This document shows positions 1 to 8,122 of a DNA stretch of 64,000 nt, piece by piece. This stretch comes from Paenibacillus agilis (GTDB lineage Bacteria; Bacillota; Bacilli; Paenibacillales; Paenibacillaceae): assembly GCF_007786455.1 (NCBI RefSeq), contig NZ_VNJK01000010.1:1-64000 (forward strand). Reading direction: 5' to 3'. Numbering within the stretch: the first letter of the stretch is position 1; each line of letters begins with the position of its first letter. A program made the translations under genes and the position numbers. The notes below the pieces were generated by a model. It saw only the letters and a list, made by a program, of their open reading frames with translations. It was not told where the DNA came from and made no database searches.

Positions 1-27
1 CTGAGCCAGGATCAAACTCTCCATAAA
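1..27 (-). rRNA. 16S rRNA, first ~27 nt only
   Basis: The reverse complement of these bases is the conserved 5' end of bacterial 16S rRNA, including the AGAGTTTGATC priming site and CTGGCTCAG. The rest of the gene lies outside the window to the left. The exact mature 5' end is inferred from the B. subtilis 16S start. Confidence 0.93.
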
Positions 28-190
28 AGTGTTTGACTTGCTCATTTGTAATGCTGACGAAATTCATTGCTGAATTTCTTATATCAAACGTTTCACTCGT
101 TGTTCAGTTTTCAAAGAACAATTTCGCTCAGATCACTTATCTTTCGACTCATTTTCTTTCGCTCTCGTCCGCCGTGTTTCTCAGCGGCGA
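28..190 (-). promoter_or_regulatory. rRNA operon leader with boxA-like antitermination signal
   Basis: Transcribed leader between the P2 start (about 191) and 16S. On the minus strand it holds TGTTCTTTGAAAACTGAAC at about 102-120, which is the usual Bacillales boxA-like/processing sequence found before rRNA genes. No protein gene is supported here; the short plus-strand frames are chance. Confidence 0.7.
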
Positions 191-197
191 CTCTTAT

Positions 198-226
198 AAT
201 ATATCATTTCGTTTCTTTTATGTCAA
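198..226 (-). promoter_or_regulatory. rRNA promoter P2 (sigma-A)
   Basis: The minus strand carries a consensus -35 TTGACA at 221-226, a 17-bp spacer and -10 TATATT at 198-203. Transcription would start near 191 and run into the 16S gene. Confidence 0.8.
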
Positions 227-327
227 CAACTTTTTTTAAGTTTTTTCAAAAGTTGTTTTTCGACTTGTTTGAAACTTGATGACTTGTCCCTCTCACGAAC
301 AATGTCGTTCAGAAGGGAACAAAAAAT

Positions 328-356
328 AATTTATCATAAATGCCAACCCGCGTCAA
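328..356 (-). promoter_or_regulatory. rRNA promoter P1 (sigma-A)
   Basis: The minus strand carries -35 TTGACG at 351-356, a 17-bp spacer and -10 TAAATT at 328-333. Tandem promoters about 130 bp apart are usual for Bacillales rRNA operons. Confidence 0.65.
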
Positions 357-404
357 TCATTTGATACAGTCCACTTTATGGTAATTTAAAGAGAGGTATT
401 CATT

Positions 405-629
405 TCACATTGGGATGATACGATGGTTCCTTACGTAACGAGATAAATCCTTAGGCGTAGCTATACGAGCATACATTCGAAATACCGTTCTGTATCTATT
501 AGCAATAGCTCTTCTTACTTCTTTATCTAGACGGTTATCACCTAGATCAAGCAGCATTTCATCAAGTTCCTTTCTAAGCATATACCCCAGTTCCTTGCAT
601 TCCTTTTCGTTGAATAAGAATCCTAGCAC
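405..629 (-). CDS. small hypothetical protein, 74 aa
   Basis: I do not recognise this protein. It is 74 residues long, highly charged (many Glu, Asp, Arg and Lys) and predicted helical, with no signal peptide, membrane segment or Cys pair. Two stretches rich in acidic and basic residues (about 8-30 and 33-52) could form a helical hairpin. The GTG start at 627-629 is supported by a strong AGGAGG nine bases upstream. It lies between the terminator of the spoIIM-like gene and the rRNA promoters, so it is probably a single-gene unit. The good ribosome binding site and coding-like composition argue for a real gene; the function is unknown. Confidence 0.7.
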   Translation of the reverse strand: MLGFLFNEKECKELGYMLRKELDEMLLDLGDNRLDKEVRRAIANRYRTVFRMYARIATPKDLSRYVRNHRIIPM

Positions 630-680
630 AAACGTTATCCTCCTCTGACAACAACTAAAACATTTCTCTTATGTTGGAAC

Positions 681-743
681 AAAAGCGGCCCTAATCCCTT
701 ATCTAAGGATTGCGTTACCTTAGATAAGTGATGGACCGCTTTA
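681..743 (-). terminator. terminator of the spoIIM-like gene
   Basis: Long inverted repeat on the minus strand: outer arms AAAGCGGTCC and GGGCCGCTTTT, inner arms CTTATCTAAGG and CCTTAGATAAG. It is followed by TTTT and lies downstream of the gene ending at 826. The nested arms make it longer than a typical terminator. Confidence 0.7.
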
Positions 744-825
744 CTGTTATGCACAAATTCGCATCATTTTATCACATAATCATCTGAATAAAATTATCTT
801 TCTTCTCAAGACCACACTATTTCAT

Positions 826-1443
826 CTAAATGCTTGAGCGATAAAGCTCCATAATCCACAATGTCACTGTACTTTCGATTAAAGCTGCCACAAGCAGTAT
901 AATCGTAATCCACACTGCAGCTGCCCCTGTTTTCTTCGACCATTCCTTGATCGTCATCCCGCTACCGCGTTTAGAGCGTGTCATTCGCTGAATAGCCAAC
1001 ACCCCAAATCGAATACCGAAGGCAGCAGCTATTATGATAGCTGGCAATTCTAATATACCATGAGGAAGTATTCCCACAGTAAACTGCATAAAGACGTTCA
1101 ATCCTTCGCGGTGCATATCAAAGAATAAATACCCCAATACCATTCCATTCACTACTAAAAGATATAGTGGGAATATTCCGAACACGATACCAGAGAACAT
1201 AACGAGTACGGCTTTGATAGCATTATTGAAAAATATAAATATAAACAACGTCACAATAGGATTGGCAGATTGGTGTAATGATTTTGCTATTTCCCCAAGC
1301 TGGGATATCTGGCTGTCTAAAAACTCGTGGAATCCTGTCCACATCCATCCCACCATTATACTTCCAACGAATAAAAAGGCTGAAAACAAGATATACCCTT
1401 TTATCTCACCTAACGTTCGTACAAACGAGCGCCAACTTAACAC
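826..1443 (-). CDS. SpoIIM-family (stage II sporulation protein M-like) membrane protein
   Basis: Integral membrane protein of the SpoIIM/DUF95 family, about 205 residues. SpoIIM itself acts with SpoIID and SpoIIP in septal peptidoglycan remodelling during engulfment. About five hydrophobic segments are visible: near residues 15-35, 60-85, 88-110, 120-148 and 172-198. The family-typical HGILELP motif lies just before the fourth. B. subtilis has its spoIIM elsewhere in the genome, so this may be a paralogue rather than the engulfment protein. AAGGAG lies nine bases before a GTG at 1443 but only three before an ATG at 1449, so I prefer GTG; the ATG would add two residues. It is divergent from pdaB. 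Confidence 0.8.
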   Translation of the reverse strand: MLSWRSFVRTLGEIKGYILFSAFLFVGSIMVGWMWTGFHEFLDSQISQLGEIAKSLHQSANPIVTLFIFIFFNNAIKAVLVMFSGIVFGIFPLYLLVVNGMVLGYLFFDMHREGLNVFMQFTVGILPHGILELPAIIIAAAFGIRFGVLAIQRMTRSKRGSGMTIKEWSKKTGAAAVWITIILLVAALIESTVTLWIMELYRSSI

Positions 1444-1505
1444 ATCCATTCACTCCTTCATGTCGTAAACTCACAATATAACCCGCTCCGGGATATGATT
1501 GTTTG

Positions 1506-1535
1506 TCATATCTATGTATAACTCAAGCATACAGT
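1506..1535 (+). promoter_or_regulatory. sigma-E-type promoter of pdaB
   Basis: TCATATC at 1506-1512, a 15-bp spacer and CATACAGT at 1528-1535. This fits the B. subtilis sigma-E consensus (KMATATT, 14-15 bp, CATACAnT) with one mismatch in the -35. From memory, B. subtilis pdaB is a mother-cell/late sporulation gene, which agrees. Confidence 0.6.
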
Positions 1536-1616
1536 GTATTAAACAAGCGTGACAAGCCATGCAAGTACTTGAGTTCACGCATCATAGCATCGTTATATGA
1601 GAGGAGCGCACGCTGC

Positions 1617-2432
1617 ATGAACAGTTTTTATGTGATTAGCGGAAAAAAGGTAAAGCGCATCTTCTTCATCATCGTCGCCGCGTTGTTTGCAGCCGGTGTC
1701 GTCGTGGTGGAGAGCGACAACATCACAGTCTTCTCCGAAGGTAGTCCTTCAGCCATCTATAGTGTTCCTACCGATAAAAAAGTTGTAGCACTAACGTTTG
1801 ATATTAGCTGGGGAGAAACTCGAGCACAACCTATACTTGATATTTTAACTGAGAAGAAGCTTGAGAAGGCCACGTTCTTCTTATCTTCCCCTTGGAGCAA
1901 AACTCATCCTGAGATTGTAAGAAAAATGGTTGATGCCGGCTATGAAATAGGCAGTCATGGTCACAAGCACGTAAATTACAGCAGTCTAAACGATGAAGAA
2001 ATCAAAAAGCAAATTAGTACAGCACATACCATTTTAAGCGAGCTCACGGGTAAACAACCTAACCTGATCCGCTTACCTAACGGCGACTTCGATAAACGAG
2101 TGCTTAAAATAGCGAATCAAATGAATTATAAAGTAATCCAATGGGATACCGATTCTCAAGATTGGAAAAATCCTGGCGTGGATACGATTGTAAAACGTGT
2201 TGTGGATCGTGCCCATAATGGCGATATTATTTTGCTCCATGCCAGTGATTCGTGCAAACAAACTCATCTTGCCCTCCCGGCCATTATTGATCAGCTTAGA
2301 GCAAAGGGCTATGAGTTCGTTACCGTATCAGAACTTATCCAACAAACAGAGATGAATAATAAAGCGATTCAAGACACTAGCATCCAGCCCGTGCAACCTC
2401 AACCGCATATTCATGATGCCGCTGGAGCGTAA
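1617..2432 (+). CDS. pdaB: PdaB, sporulation polysaccharide deacetylase family protein
   Basis: Carbohydrate esterase 4 (NodB-fold) protein of the PdaB type, needed in B. subtilis to keep spores viable late in sporulation. The ATG at 1617 follows GAGGAG and gives 271 residues; a longer in-frame opening upstream has no ribosome binding site. An N-terminal membrane anchor covers about residues 13-31. The NodB domain runs from about 54 to 245: Asp62 in TFDISWG (the PdaB form of the TFDDG motif), the metal-ligand motif SHGHKH at 113-118, RLPNGD at 152-157, WDTDS at 176-180 and LLH at 206-208. A short polar Gln/Pro/His tail ends the protein. Convergent with kbaA, as expected from B. subtilis synteny. 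Confidence 0.93.
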   Translation: MNSFYVISGKKVKRIFFIIVAALFAAGVVVVESDNITVFSEGSPSAIYSVPTDKKVVALTFDISWGETRAQPILDILTEKKLEKATFFLSSPWSKTHPEIVRKMVDAGYEIGSHGHKHVNYSSLNDEEIKKQISTAHTILSELTGKQPNLIRLPNGDFDKRVLKIANQMNYKVIQWDTDSQDWKNPGVDTIVKRVVDRAHNGDIILLHASDSCKQTHLALPAIIDQLRAKGYEFVTVSELIQQTEMNNKAIQDTSIQPVQPQPHIHDAAGA

Positions 2433-2448
2433 GTTTCCAACATCAATA

Positions 2449-2484
2449 ATAAAGAGCTGACCACTATTGGTCAGCTCTTTACTG
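2449..2484. terminator. bidirectional terminator between pdaB and kbaA
   Basis: Perfect 12-bp stem: AAAGAGCTGACC at 2451-2462 and GGTCAGCTCTTT at 2469-2480, with a 6-base loop. T-rich sequence follows on the plus strand. The right arm includes the kbaA stop codon. Confidence 0.8.
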
Positions 2485-3115
2485 TTTTTGCAGCGAATCC
2501 CGCTTCTTGGGGCAATTCCATCTTGTTCTTTCCTATTCTTCCTTCCAATACTCGTGAAAGGATAAGAATTTGATAAGCATTGCATGCTACTAATGGGATA
2601 AACAAGAACCAAGTCGCAATTGGACTCATGTTCAATGCAAACGTCATTTCAATTGTCGTTCCAACAATCATATAAAACAAAGTGGGAATCAATGCTGATG
2701 ACGTTGTTATTTTCATTTTTACAATCGCAATCCCTACGGAAAACACGAGTAAGGTTAAACCTAATACAACATCTTGGATCAAATCCCGCTCTTGTCCAAG
2801 TAAAGTACGTAAAAACATGACATCCAATAAAACGATGACCGTAAGAACAACTTGTATATACGGCCACGCTCGTCTAAACATTCCATTTGCAAGCAAATTA
2901 AGAGTCAAATAAGCAAAAAAGCCCATCTGCGCAAATACACTAATTGTAAAGCCACTTAAAATAAGCTGAAAAATGTTCATTAGTACATCTGCAGGACCTC
3001 TAAGATTGGACAATTCCTGTTGATAAAGCTGCATGGACAAGCCTGTTATCAACATAACTGCCCCACCCAGACAAAGTGTCGTCCAGAATAAGTAAGACCA
3101 TTTTTTTAAATTCAA
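2471..3115 (-). CDS. kbaA: KbaA, KinB-signalling pathway activation membrane protein
   Basis: Polytopic membrane protein required in B. subtilis for KinB to feed phosphate into the Spo0A phosphorelay at the start of sporulation. About 214 residues with some six hydrophobic segments, near residues 8-28, 45-75, 85-105, 112-130, 140-158 and 162-182, and a short charged tail. The likely start is TTG at 3115, nine bases after GGAGGTGG. The longer frame begins at another TTG that lies upstream of that site and has none of its own. Identity rests on the membrane profile, length and exact synteny (pdaB-kbaA-gerD-salA-cwlD). Confidence 0.87.
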   Translation of the reverse strand: MNLKKWSYLFWTTLCLGGAVMLITGLSMQLYQQELSNLRGPADVLMNIFQLILSGFTISVFAQMGFFAYLTLNLLANGMFRRAWPYIQVVLTVIVLLDVMFLRTLLGQERDLIQDVVLGLTLLVFSVGIAIVKMKITTSSALIPTLFYMIVGTTIEMTFALNMSPIATWFLFIPLVACNAYQILILSRVLEGRIGKNKMELPQEAGFAAKTVKS

Positions 3116-3177
3116 GCTGCTCCACCTCCGCAATATTCATATTTTACCAGCGTTATCAGCAAAAGACTATCGTTATC

Positions 3178-3208
3178 GAACATAATTCATAATTTTTTCC
3201 CCATACTA
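3178..3208 (+). promoter_or_regulatory. candidate sigma-G promoter of gerD
   Basis: CATACTA at 3202-3208 matches the sigma-G -10 consensus exactly. About 19 bp upstream is GAACA, close to the -35 GHATR. B. subtilis gerD is a forespore gene, which agrees. The -35 is weak. Confidence 0.5.
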
Positions 3209-3266
3209 CATGAAGGTGCTTCTGTAACCGATCCCTACTGACAGCACGTTGAAAGGAGACCTGTAC

Positions 3267-3959
3267 ATGCGATCCGGATTTATTCGACTTGGTATAGCTT
3301 GTATTGTACTTATGCTTGTCGCTACATCATGCAGTCAAGAGCCACAATCATCAGGAAATAAAGTGGAGTATAAAGAGCTAAAGTCGATGGTTGTAGATAT
3401 TTTAAAGACGGAAGAAGGACAAAAAGCAATTGAATCTGCTCAATCCGGCGGCGGAAGTTCCATGCAGATGAAAACATTGAATACCCAACAGGAGGAACAA
3501 ATCCGACTTGCCGTTAAAGACACACTCGTGTCCCCTGATTACGAAAAGGTAATTGAAAAGATTATGAAGGACCCTAAGTTTGCCGGGGAGTTCGCTAAAA
3601 CCATCAGTAAAGAAGACAAACAAATTCATAAGGATTTAATTAAAGACCCTACTTATCAAAAAGCTGTAGGCGATATTTTGAAATCACCTGATCTCATGAA
3701 TGCTTATTTGGAAGTTACAAAATCACCTGAATACCGTAAACAATTAATGGCTTTAATGAAAGATGCGATGAATAGTCCATTATTTAAACTAGAGGTAATG
3801 GATATGATGACAAAAGCAGTAAAAGAAGAGCTCCAGCCTAAAGAGAATAAAAAAGAAAAAGGTGGTGAAGGCGGAGTTAGTGAGAAAGAAGATAGTGGCT
3901 CAAGTGAAGGAGACGGCTCTGACAGTGGTGGAGGCGGAGGTCAAAAAGGTGGGCAATAA
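3267..3959 (+). CDS. gerD: GerD, spore germination lipoprotein
   Basis: Inner-spore-membrane lipoprotein that in B. subtilis clusters the nutrient germinant receptors into the germinosome. About 230 residues from the ATG at 3267, which has GAAAGGAG upstream. A signal peptide with lipobox ATSC ends at about residue 22. The body (about 35-190) has repeated Lys/Asp-rich helices with SPDY, KDPKF and KSPDL/KSPEY turns, as in GerD. The last 40 residues are a low-complexity Lys/Glu/Gly/Ser tail with a run of five glycines. Convergent with salA and separated from it by a terminator. Confidence 0.92.
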   Translation: MRSGFIRLGIACIVLMLVATSCSQEPQSSGNKVEYKELKSMVVDILKTEEGQKAIESAQSGGGSSMQMKTLNTQQEEQIRLAVKDTLVSPDYEKVIEKIMKDPKFAGEFAKTISKEDKQIHKDLIKDPTYQKAVGDILKSPDLMNAYLEVTKSPEYRKQLMALMKDAMNSPLFKLEVMDMMTKAVKEELQPKENKKEKGGEGGVSEKEDSGSSEGDGSDSGGGGGQKGGQ

Positions 3960-4004
3960 CTCTGGGTACGATTTTCTTTGTACTACTTACTTCTACAGGA
4001 TGAC

Positions 4005-4034
4005 AAAAGCGGACCCATATTGGTCCGCTTCTTT
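4005..4034. terminator. bidirectional terminator between gerD and salA
   Basis: Stem AAGCGGACC (4007-4015) with GGTCCGCTT (4022-4030) and a 6-base loop. T-rich on the plus side (CTTT) and on the minus side (TTTTGTC). Confidence 0.8.
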
Positions 4035-4070
4035 ATATAAGTTGCGCTATTCACTTAGTCAATTAGTCAA

Positions 4071-5222
4071 CTAAGATACAACACCATTATCAATTAAACG
4101 CTGTGCCAATTCATTGTATAATTGCCCAATTGGATGTGACTCACGATATACAGAAGGTGAGAAATCCGGCTCCGAAGGATGGTTCTCTGGCGCCCCTAAT
4201 GGAATCTGAGCTAGCAGAGACGTGTGCAGCGCCTCGGCTAATTTACCGCCACCGCCACGACCGAATACATATTGCTTATCCCCACATGCTCCACACTCTA
4301 GGTAAGCCATATTTTCAACAACACCAATGATTTCATGCTTCGTCGTTATTGCCATAGCCCCTGCTCTTGCCGCTACAAACGCAGCCGTGGAATGTGGCGT
4401 TGTTACGATAATTTCCTTCGTTTGCGGAATCATCTGATGAATATCTAATGCGATATCTCCTGTACCTGGTGGTAAGTCGATAAGCACAACATCAAGCTCT
4501 CCCCAATTAACTTCTTGGAAGAAGTTGCGCAGCATCTTGCCTAACATAGGTCCCCGCCAAACGATTGGACTGTTATCTTCTACAAAAAAGCCCATCGACA
4601 TTACTTTAACACCAAAGCGTTCGATCGGAATGACTTGTTCGTCTTGAATAACGGGTCTGTCTTCAATCCCCATCATATCAGGTACACTGAAGCCGTAAAT
4701 GTCGGCGTCTATGATACCAACCTTCTTACCTTGTCTTGCTAGTGCAACAGCTAAATTTACAGTGACAGTAGATTTCCCCACTCCCCCTTTGCCGCTTGCT
4801 ACACCAATAAATGCAACGTTCGAGGAAGGCGATAGTAATGGACTAAGCACTTCTAGACCAGCTCCGTGCCCTTGAGGGGTAGATTGTCCGGAATTTGAAC
4901 CACGTTCAGCATTCCCCTGACTCGCAGATCCAGCAGTAGTCCGATGACCCAAGCCAGCAGCCGTCATCTCTTGATCAGATGCTAAACGAATTCGCACATG
5001 AACATCCGCAACTCCACCGCTGACTAGCTTTGATTTAATTTGCGCTGTCAATTCATCACGTATAGAATCGCTAGCCCCATCCGGTGCCAGTATAATCGTA
5101 AGTGCCACTTGCTCAGGTTTGACCATAATATCCCGTATCCATTGCAGCTCAATAAGGTCTTTTCCTGATATCGGTTCTTGCAATCCATGCAACAGGTCTA
5201 AGCATTGTTCTCTTGTTATCAT
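4071..5222 (-). CDS. salA: Mrp/NBP35-type P-loop ATPase (SalA/ApbC)
   Basis: Mrp-family ATPase of about 383 residues. Relatives carry Fe-S clusters to target proteins; the B. subtilis orthologue SalA also affects exoprotease expression. An N-terminal MIP18-like domain covers about residues 1-90, followed by a Gly/Ser-rich linker at about 95-125. The deviant Walker A GKGGVGKS lies at about 144-151 and DADIYG about 25 residues later. A CGAC pair near residue 310 would bridge an Fe-S cluster in the dimer. ATG at 5222 is chosen because GAGGTG precedes it; a GTG three codons upstream overlaps that site. Position between cwlD and gerD matches B. subtilis. Confidence 0.92.
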   Translation of the reverse strand: MITREQCLDLLHGLQEPISGKDLIELQWIRDIMVKPEQVALTIILAPDGASDSIRDELTAQIKSKLVSGGVADVHVRIRLASDQEMTAAGLGHRTTAGSASQGNAERGSNSGQSTPQGHGAGLEVLSPLLSPSSNVAFIGVASGKGGVGKSTVTVNLAVALARQGKKVGIIDADIYGFSVPDMMGIEDRPVIQDEQVIPIERFGVKVMSMGFFVEDNSPIVWRGPMLGKMLRNFFQEVNWGELDVVLIDLPPGTGDIALDIHQMIPQTKEIIVTTPHSTAAFVAARAGAMAITTKHEIIGVVENMAYLECGACGDKQYVFGRGGGGKLAEALHTSLLAQIPLGAPENHPSEPDFSPSVYRESHPIGQLYNELAQRLIDNGVVS

Positions 5223-5296
5223 AAGATGCACCTCGTCTCTATGCGCTCAAATGCTTGTGCGATGTTTCCTTCATCCTCATTTATTATAGCACACCG

Positions 5297-6067
5297 TTAA
5301 TCTTTACCAAGCTTTTCTCCTGATAAATAACGAAGAATTCCTTTATAAATGGAAGCGGATACTTTGCGCTGATATGCACTGTCCGCCAACATCCTGGACT
5401 CATCCGGATGAGAAAGAAAGCCAACCTCCACAAGTGCAGTAGGTACATTTACAGACTTGAGCAAATACAGCCCTCTATCATCCGATTTTGCCACACGTTC
5501 TGTATTTTCTAAATTGCGACGTATTTCTGCTTGTATAAACTTAGCCAACGCTTCATTATCTGGAACATGGTTTGAATAAAACGTCTGGGCCCCCCGCCAA
5601 CGATTCGAAGTGATACTATTCATATGAACTGAAATAAATACGTCTGCCTTCTTCTTCTCTACAAAAGCTACTCTGCGCTGTAAATCCTCGGACTTTCTTT
5701 TCGCCATTTTCTTCGTACTTTGATCGGCAAGGTCGTGGTCAGCCTCTCTCGTCAAATAAACAACAGCTCCTGCTTGCTGTAGGTAATCCCGCAAATATAA
5801 AGCAATTAACAGATTAATATCCTTCTCGATAATCCCCTGTTTGCTTACTGCGCCTCCATCTGCTCCTCCATGCCCAGCATCAATAGCAATCACTTTACCT
5901 GACAATGGAAGCGACCATTGATTCCAACTTTTCTTGGACGGCGCCTCAGAGATTAGCAATCCAATAACCAATACAAATAGGCCCAAACAAATAAACCATT
6001 GTTTCATTGAACCCAGATTAATAGATAAAAAACGCGTTCTCCGCGGTTTATTGTTGTCGTTCCACAC
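5297..6067 (-). CDS. cwlD: CwlD, N-acetylmuramoyl-L-alanine amidase (spore cortex)
   Basis: Zinc amidase (Amidase_3) that strips peptide side chains from muramic acid so that muramic-delta-lactam can form in the spore cortex, a requirement for cortex lysis at germination. GTG at 6067 lies nine bases after GGAGGTG and gives about 256 residues; the frame is open further upstream without a better site. One membrane anchor at about 20-40 makes it a secreted, membrane-tethered enzyme. Zinc ligands are visible as His in DAGHGG, Glu in GIIEKD and His in SVHMNS, with the catalytic Glu in LVEVGFLSHPDE. It ends 75 bp before salA begins. Confidence 0.93.
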   Translation of the reverse strand: MWNDNNKPRRTRFLSINLGSMKQWFICLGLFVLVIGLLISEAPSKKSWNQWSLPLSGKVIAIDAGHGGADGGAVSKQGIIEKDINLLIALYLRDYLQQAGAVVYLTREADHDLADQSTKKMAKRKSEDLQRRVAFVEKKKADVFISVHMNSITSNRWRGAQTFYSNHVPDNEALAKFIQAEIRRNLENTERVAKSDDRGLYLLKSVNVPTALVEVGFLSHPDESRMLADSAYQRKVSASIYKGILRYLSGEKLGKD

Positions 6068-6104
6068 GAAAAAGCCCACCTCCGCTCCAATAGCATCTCT
6101 AATC

Positions 6105-6133
6105 ACTATATGGGCAGTGGTGGACAAATATAC
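6105..6133 (-). promoter_or_regulatory. candidate sigma-E promoter of cwlD
   Basis: On the minus strand GTATATT at 6127-6133, a 14-bp spacer and CATATAGT at 6105-6112. Each box differs from the sigma-E consensus by one base. It lies just past the sat stop codon and would give cwlD mother-cell expression independent of the sulfur genes. Confidence 0.5.
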
Positions 6134-6169
6134 TACGCATGTCCTTCGGTTATTTTCGATATTAATTCC

Positions 6170-7342
6170 TTATACGGTTGTTGGTTCTATAGCCATGCCT
6201 TCAATAAGTATTTTCGCAACCTCAGGACGTGAGAATTCTGGTGGCGGGCAAATACCATCTCGCAGTAAGGCACGAACCTTGGTTCCTGACAGAGTTAAAT
6301 GATCTTCTTTGCCATGTGGGCATGTTTTGTTTGATGCCATGTTGCCGCATTTCGTACAGAAGAAGCTGTGTTCAAAAAATAATGGAGAAATACCAAGCTC
6401 ACTCGCTTCAAAGTTCTTGAATATCTCTTGAGCTTCGTACGTTCCATAGTAATCACCTACTCCTGCGTGATCACGACCTACAATAAAGTGAGTACAGCCG
6501 TAGTTTTTGCGAACAATCGCATGGAATATCGCTTCACGTGGACCCGCATAACGCATAGCCGCTGGGAATACACCAAGGAATGTACGATCTTTAGGATAGT
6601 AACCTTCTAGCAAAGCAACGTAGCTCTTCATGCGAACATCTGCAGGGACATCATCTGACTTCGTTTCACCAACAAGCGGGTTAAGGAACAATGCATCTAC
6701 GATTTCCATTGCACTTTTCTGAATATATTCATGTGCACGATGCACCGGGTTACGAGTTTGGAAACCAACTACTGTACGCCAGCCTCGTTCTGCAAATAGC
6801 CTGCGCGTTTCTGCTGGGTCAAAATAATACTCTTGAAAACGATCGGGTTGGGGGCGCTCAAGCAGGCGTATGCTTCCGCCAACATACGTATTAGGACGTT
6901 CAAATAATTTTTGTACACCAGGATGTTCACTATCATCTGTCTTAAATACCTGTACAGCTTCATGCTTCTGATCAACTGTATAAATGGACTCTACTTGAAT
7001 AGAGCCATATGTGATACCGTCCTCTTCACCAACTAGAGCAGCGATCTTACCAACTGATAGAAGCTTAACTGTATTGGCATCAACCGCAAGCGTAATCGGA
7101 ATGCTCCATACCGTACCATCAGCAAGTCTCATGCGATCTACAACACTGCGATAATCCCCTTCATTGAGAAAGCCTGTTAGAGGAGAAAATGCACCTACAC
7201 CGATTAAATCAAGATCAGATATGGTCCAACGGTTTATCGGAATGACTGGAGCGTGTTGTAATTGCGTTAGAAGTGCCTCTCGTTCTGTATTAGATACACG
7301 AAGATCCACTAATGATCCTCCATGTGCAGGTATTGCTGTCAT
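6170..7342 (-). CDS. sat: sulfate adenylyltransferase
   Basis: ATP sulfurylase, 390 residues: makes adenosine 5'-phosphosulfate (APS) and pyrophosphate from sulfate and ATP, the first step of sulfate assimilation. PUA-like N-terminal domain (1-165), then the catalytic domain with [11 protein letters not shown] at about 196-206 (ATP binding) and GRDHAG at about 289-294. A CTKC...C pattern near 335-350 is the zinc-binding element of bacterial and archaeal homologues. ATG follows GGGAGG. It is downstream of cysH, probably in the same transcript, with a 38-base gap. No APS kinase gene is adjacent. Confidence 0.95.
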   Translation of the reverse strand: MTAIPAHGGSLVDLRVSNTEREALLTQLQHAPVIPINRWTISDLDLIGVGAFSPLTGFLNEGDYRSVVDRMRLADGTVWSIPITLAVDANTVKLLSVGKIAALVGEEDGITYGSIQVESIYTVDQKHEAVQVFKTDDSEHPGVQKLFERPNTYVGGSIRLLERPQPDRFQEYYFDPAETRRLFAERGWRTVVGFQTRNPVHRAHEYIQKSAMEIVDALFLNPLVGETKSDDVPADVRMKSYVALLEGYYPKDRTFLGVFPAAMRYAGPREAIFHAIVRKNYGCTHFIVGRDHAGVGDYYGTYEAQEIFKNFEASELGISPLFFEHSFFCTKCGNMASNKTCPHGKEDHLTLSGTKVRALLRDGICPPPEFSRPEVAKILIEGMAIEPTTV

Positions 7343-7380
7343 GCTTCTATTCCTCCCTACTTTTTTTATAACGTATCGTA

Positions 7381-8073
7381 TTACTTATGCAATCCACACT
7401 CTACCTTGCCTGTTCCTGACCAACGTCCTGCACGAGGATCCTCGCCAGGCATAACTTGTCTTGTGCAATGAGAGCAGCCGATACTCGGATAGTGATTGTC
7501 ATGAAGTGGGTTGTAAATAATATTATTATTACGGATATATGCCCACACATCTTCCCAAGTCCAATGTGCAATAGGATTGAACTTTACAAGGCCAAATTTC
7601 GTATCATATTCGATTTTTTTAGCATTAGCACGAGTAGGTGCTTGATCACGGCGAATACCAGTAATCCATGCATCGTATTTGCTTAATATTTGTGTTAAAG
7701 GTTCTACTTTACGGATGTTGCAGCATTTGTTGGGATCACTCTTCCATAATTCAGCTCCAAACTGCTCATCTTGTTGTTCTGGAGTAATTGCTGGTGCTGC
7801 ACGTACAAATTCTAAGTTGTAATGAGATTGTATTTGGTCGCGAGTGTGGTAGGTCTCTTCGAAGTGAAAGTCTGTATCGAGGTAAAAAATATCAGTTGAA
7901 GGACTAATCTTCTGTACCATATCAACCAGAACGACATCTTCTGCCCCAAAGCTGCATGCAAACGTTATATTCGGAAACGTTTCTATTGCCCACCGAATGA
8001 TTTCTTCAGGGCTAGACGTTTCAAATAACTCAGCCTTCTCAGCTATTAAAGCTTCTTTCTCCAATAAGTTCAT
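7381..8073 (-). CDS. cysH: APS/PAPS reductase (CysH), Fe-S type
   Basis: Reduces APS and/or PAPS to sulfite with thioredoxin. About 230 residues; ATG at 8073 follows GGTGGAGG. The PP-loop fold shows [11 protein letters not shown] early in the protein. CCNIRK and the C-terminal GCSHC supply the CC...CxxC ligands of a [4Fe-4S] cluster, and ECGLHK carries the catalytic Cys. The four cluster cysteines, and the lack of an adjacent cysC, suggest APS as the main substrate; B. subtilis CysH of this type takes both. First gene of the cysH-sat unit, inserted between rpsI and cwlD. Confidence 0.94.
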   Translation of the reverse strand: MNLLEKEALIAEKAELFETSSPEEIIRWAIETFPNITFACSFGAEDVVLVDMVQKISPSTDIFYLDTDFHFEETYHTRDQIQSHYNLEFVRAAPAITPEQQDEQFGAELWKSDPNKCCNIRKVEPLTQILSKYDAWITGIRRDQAPTRANAKKIEYDTKFGLVKFNPIAHWTWEDVWAYIRNNNIIYNPLHDNHYPSIGCSHCTRQVMPGEDPRAGRWSGTGKVECGLHK

Positions 8074-8122
8074 TACCGCATCCTCCACCATCTTTAAATT
8101 CCTAGTATTTAGGTGTGTTTTA

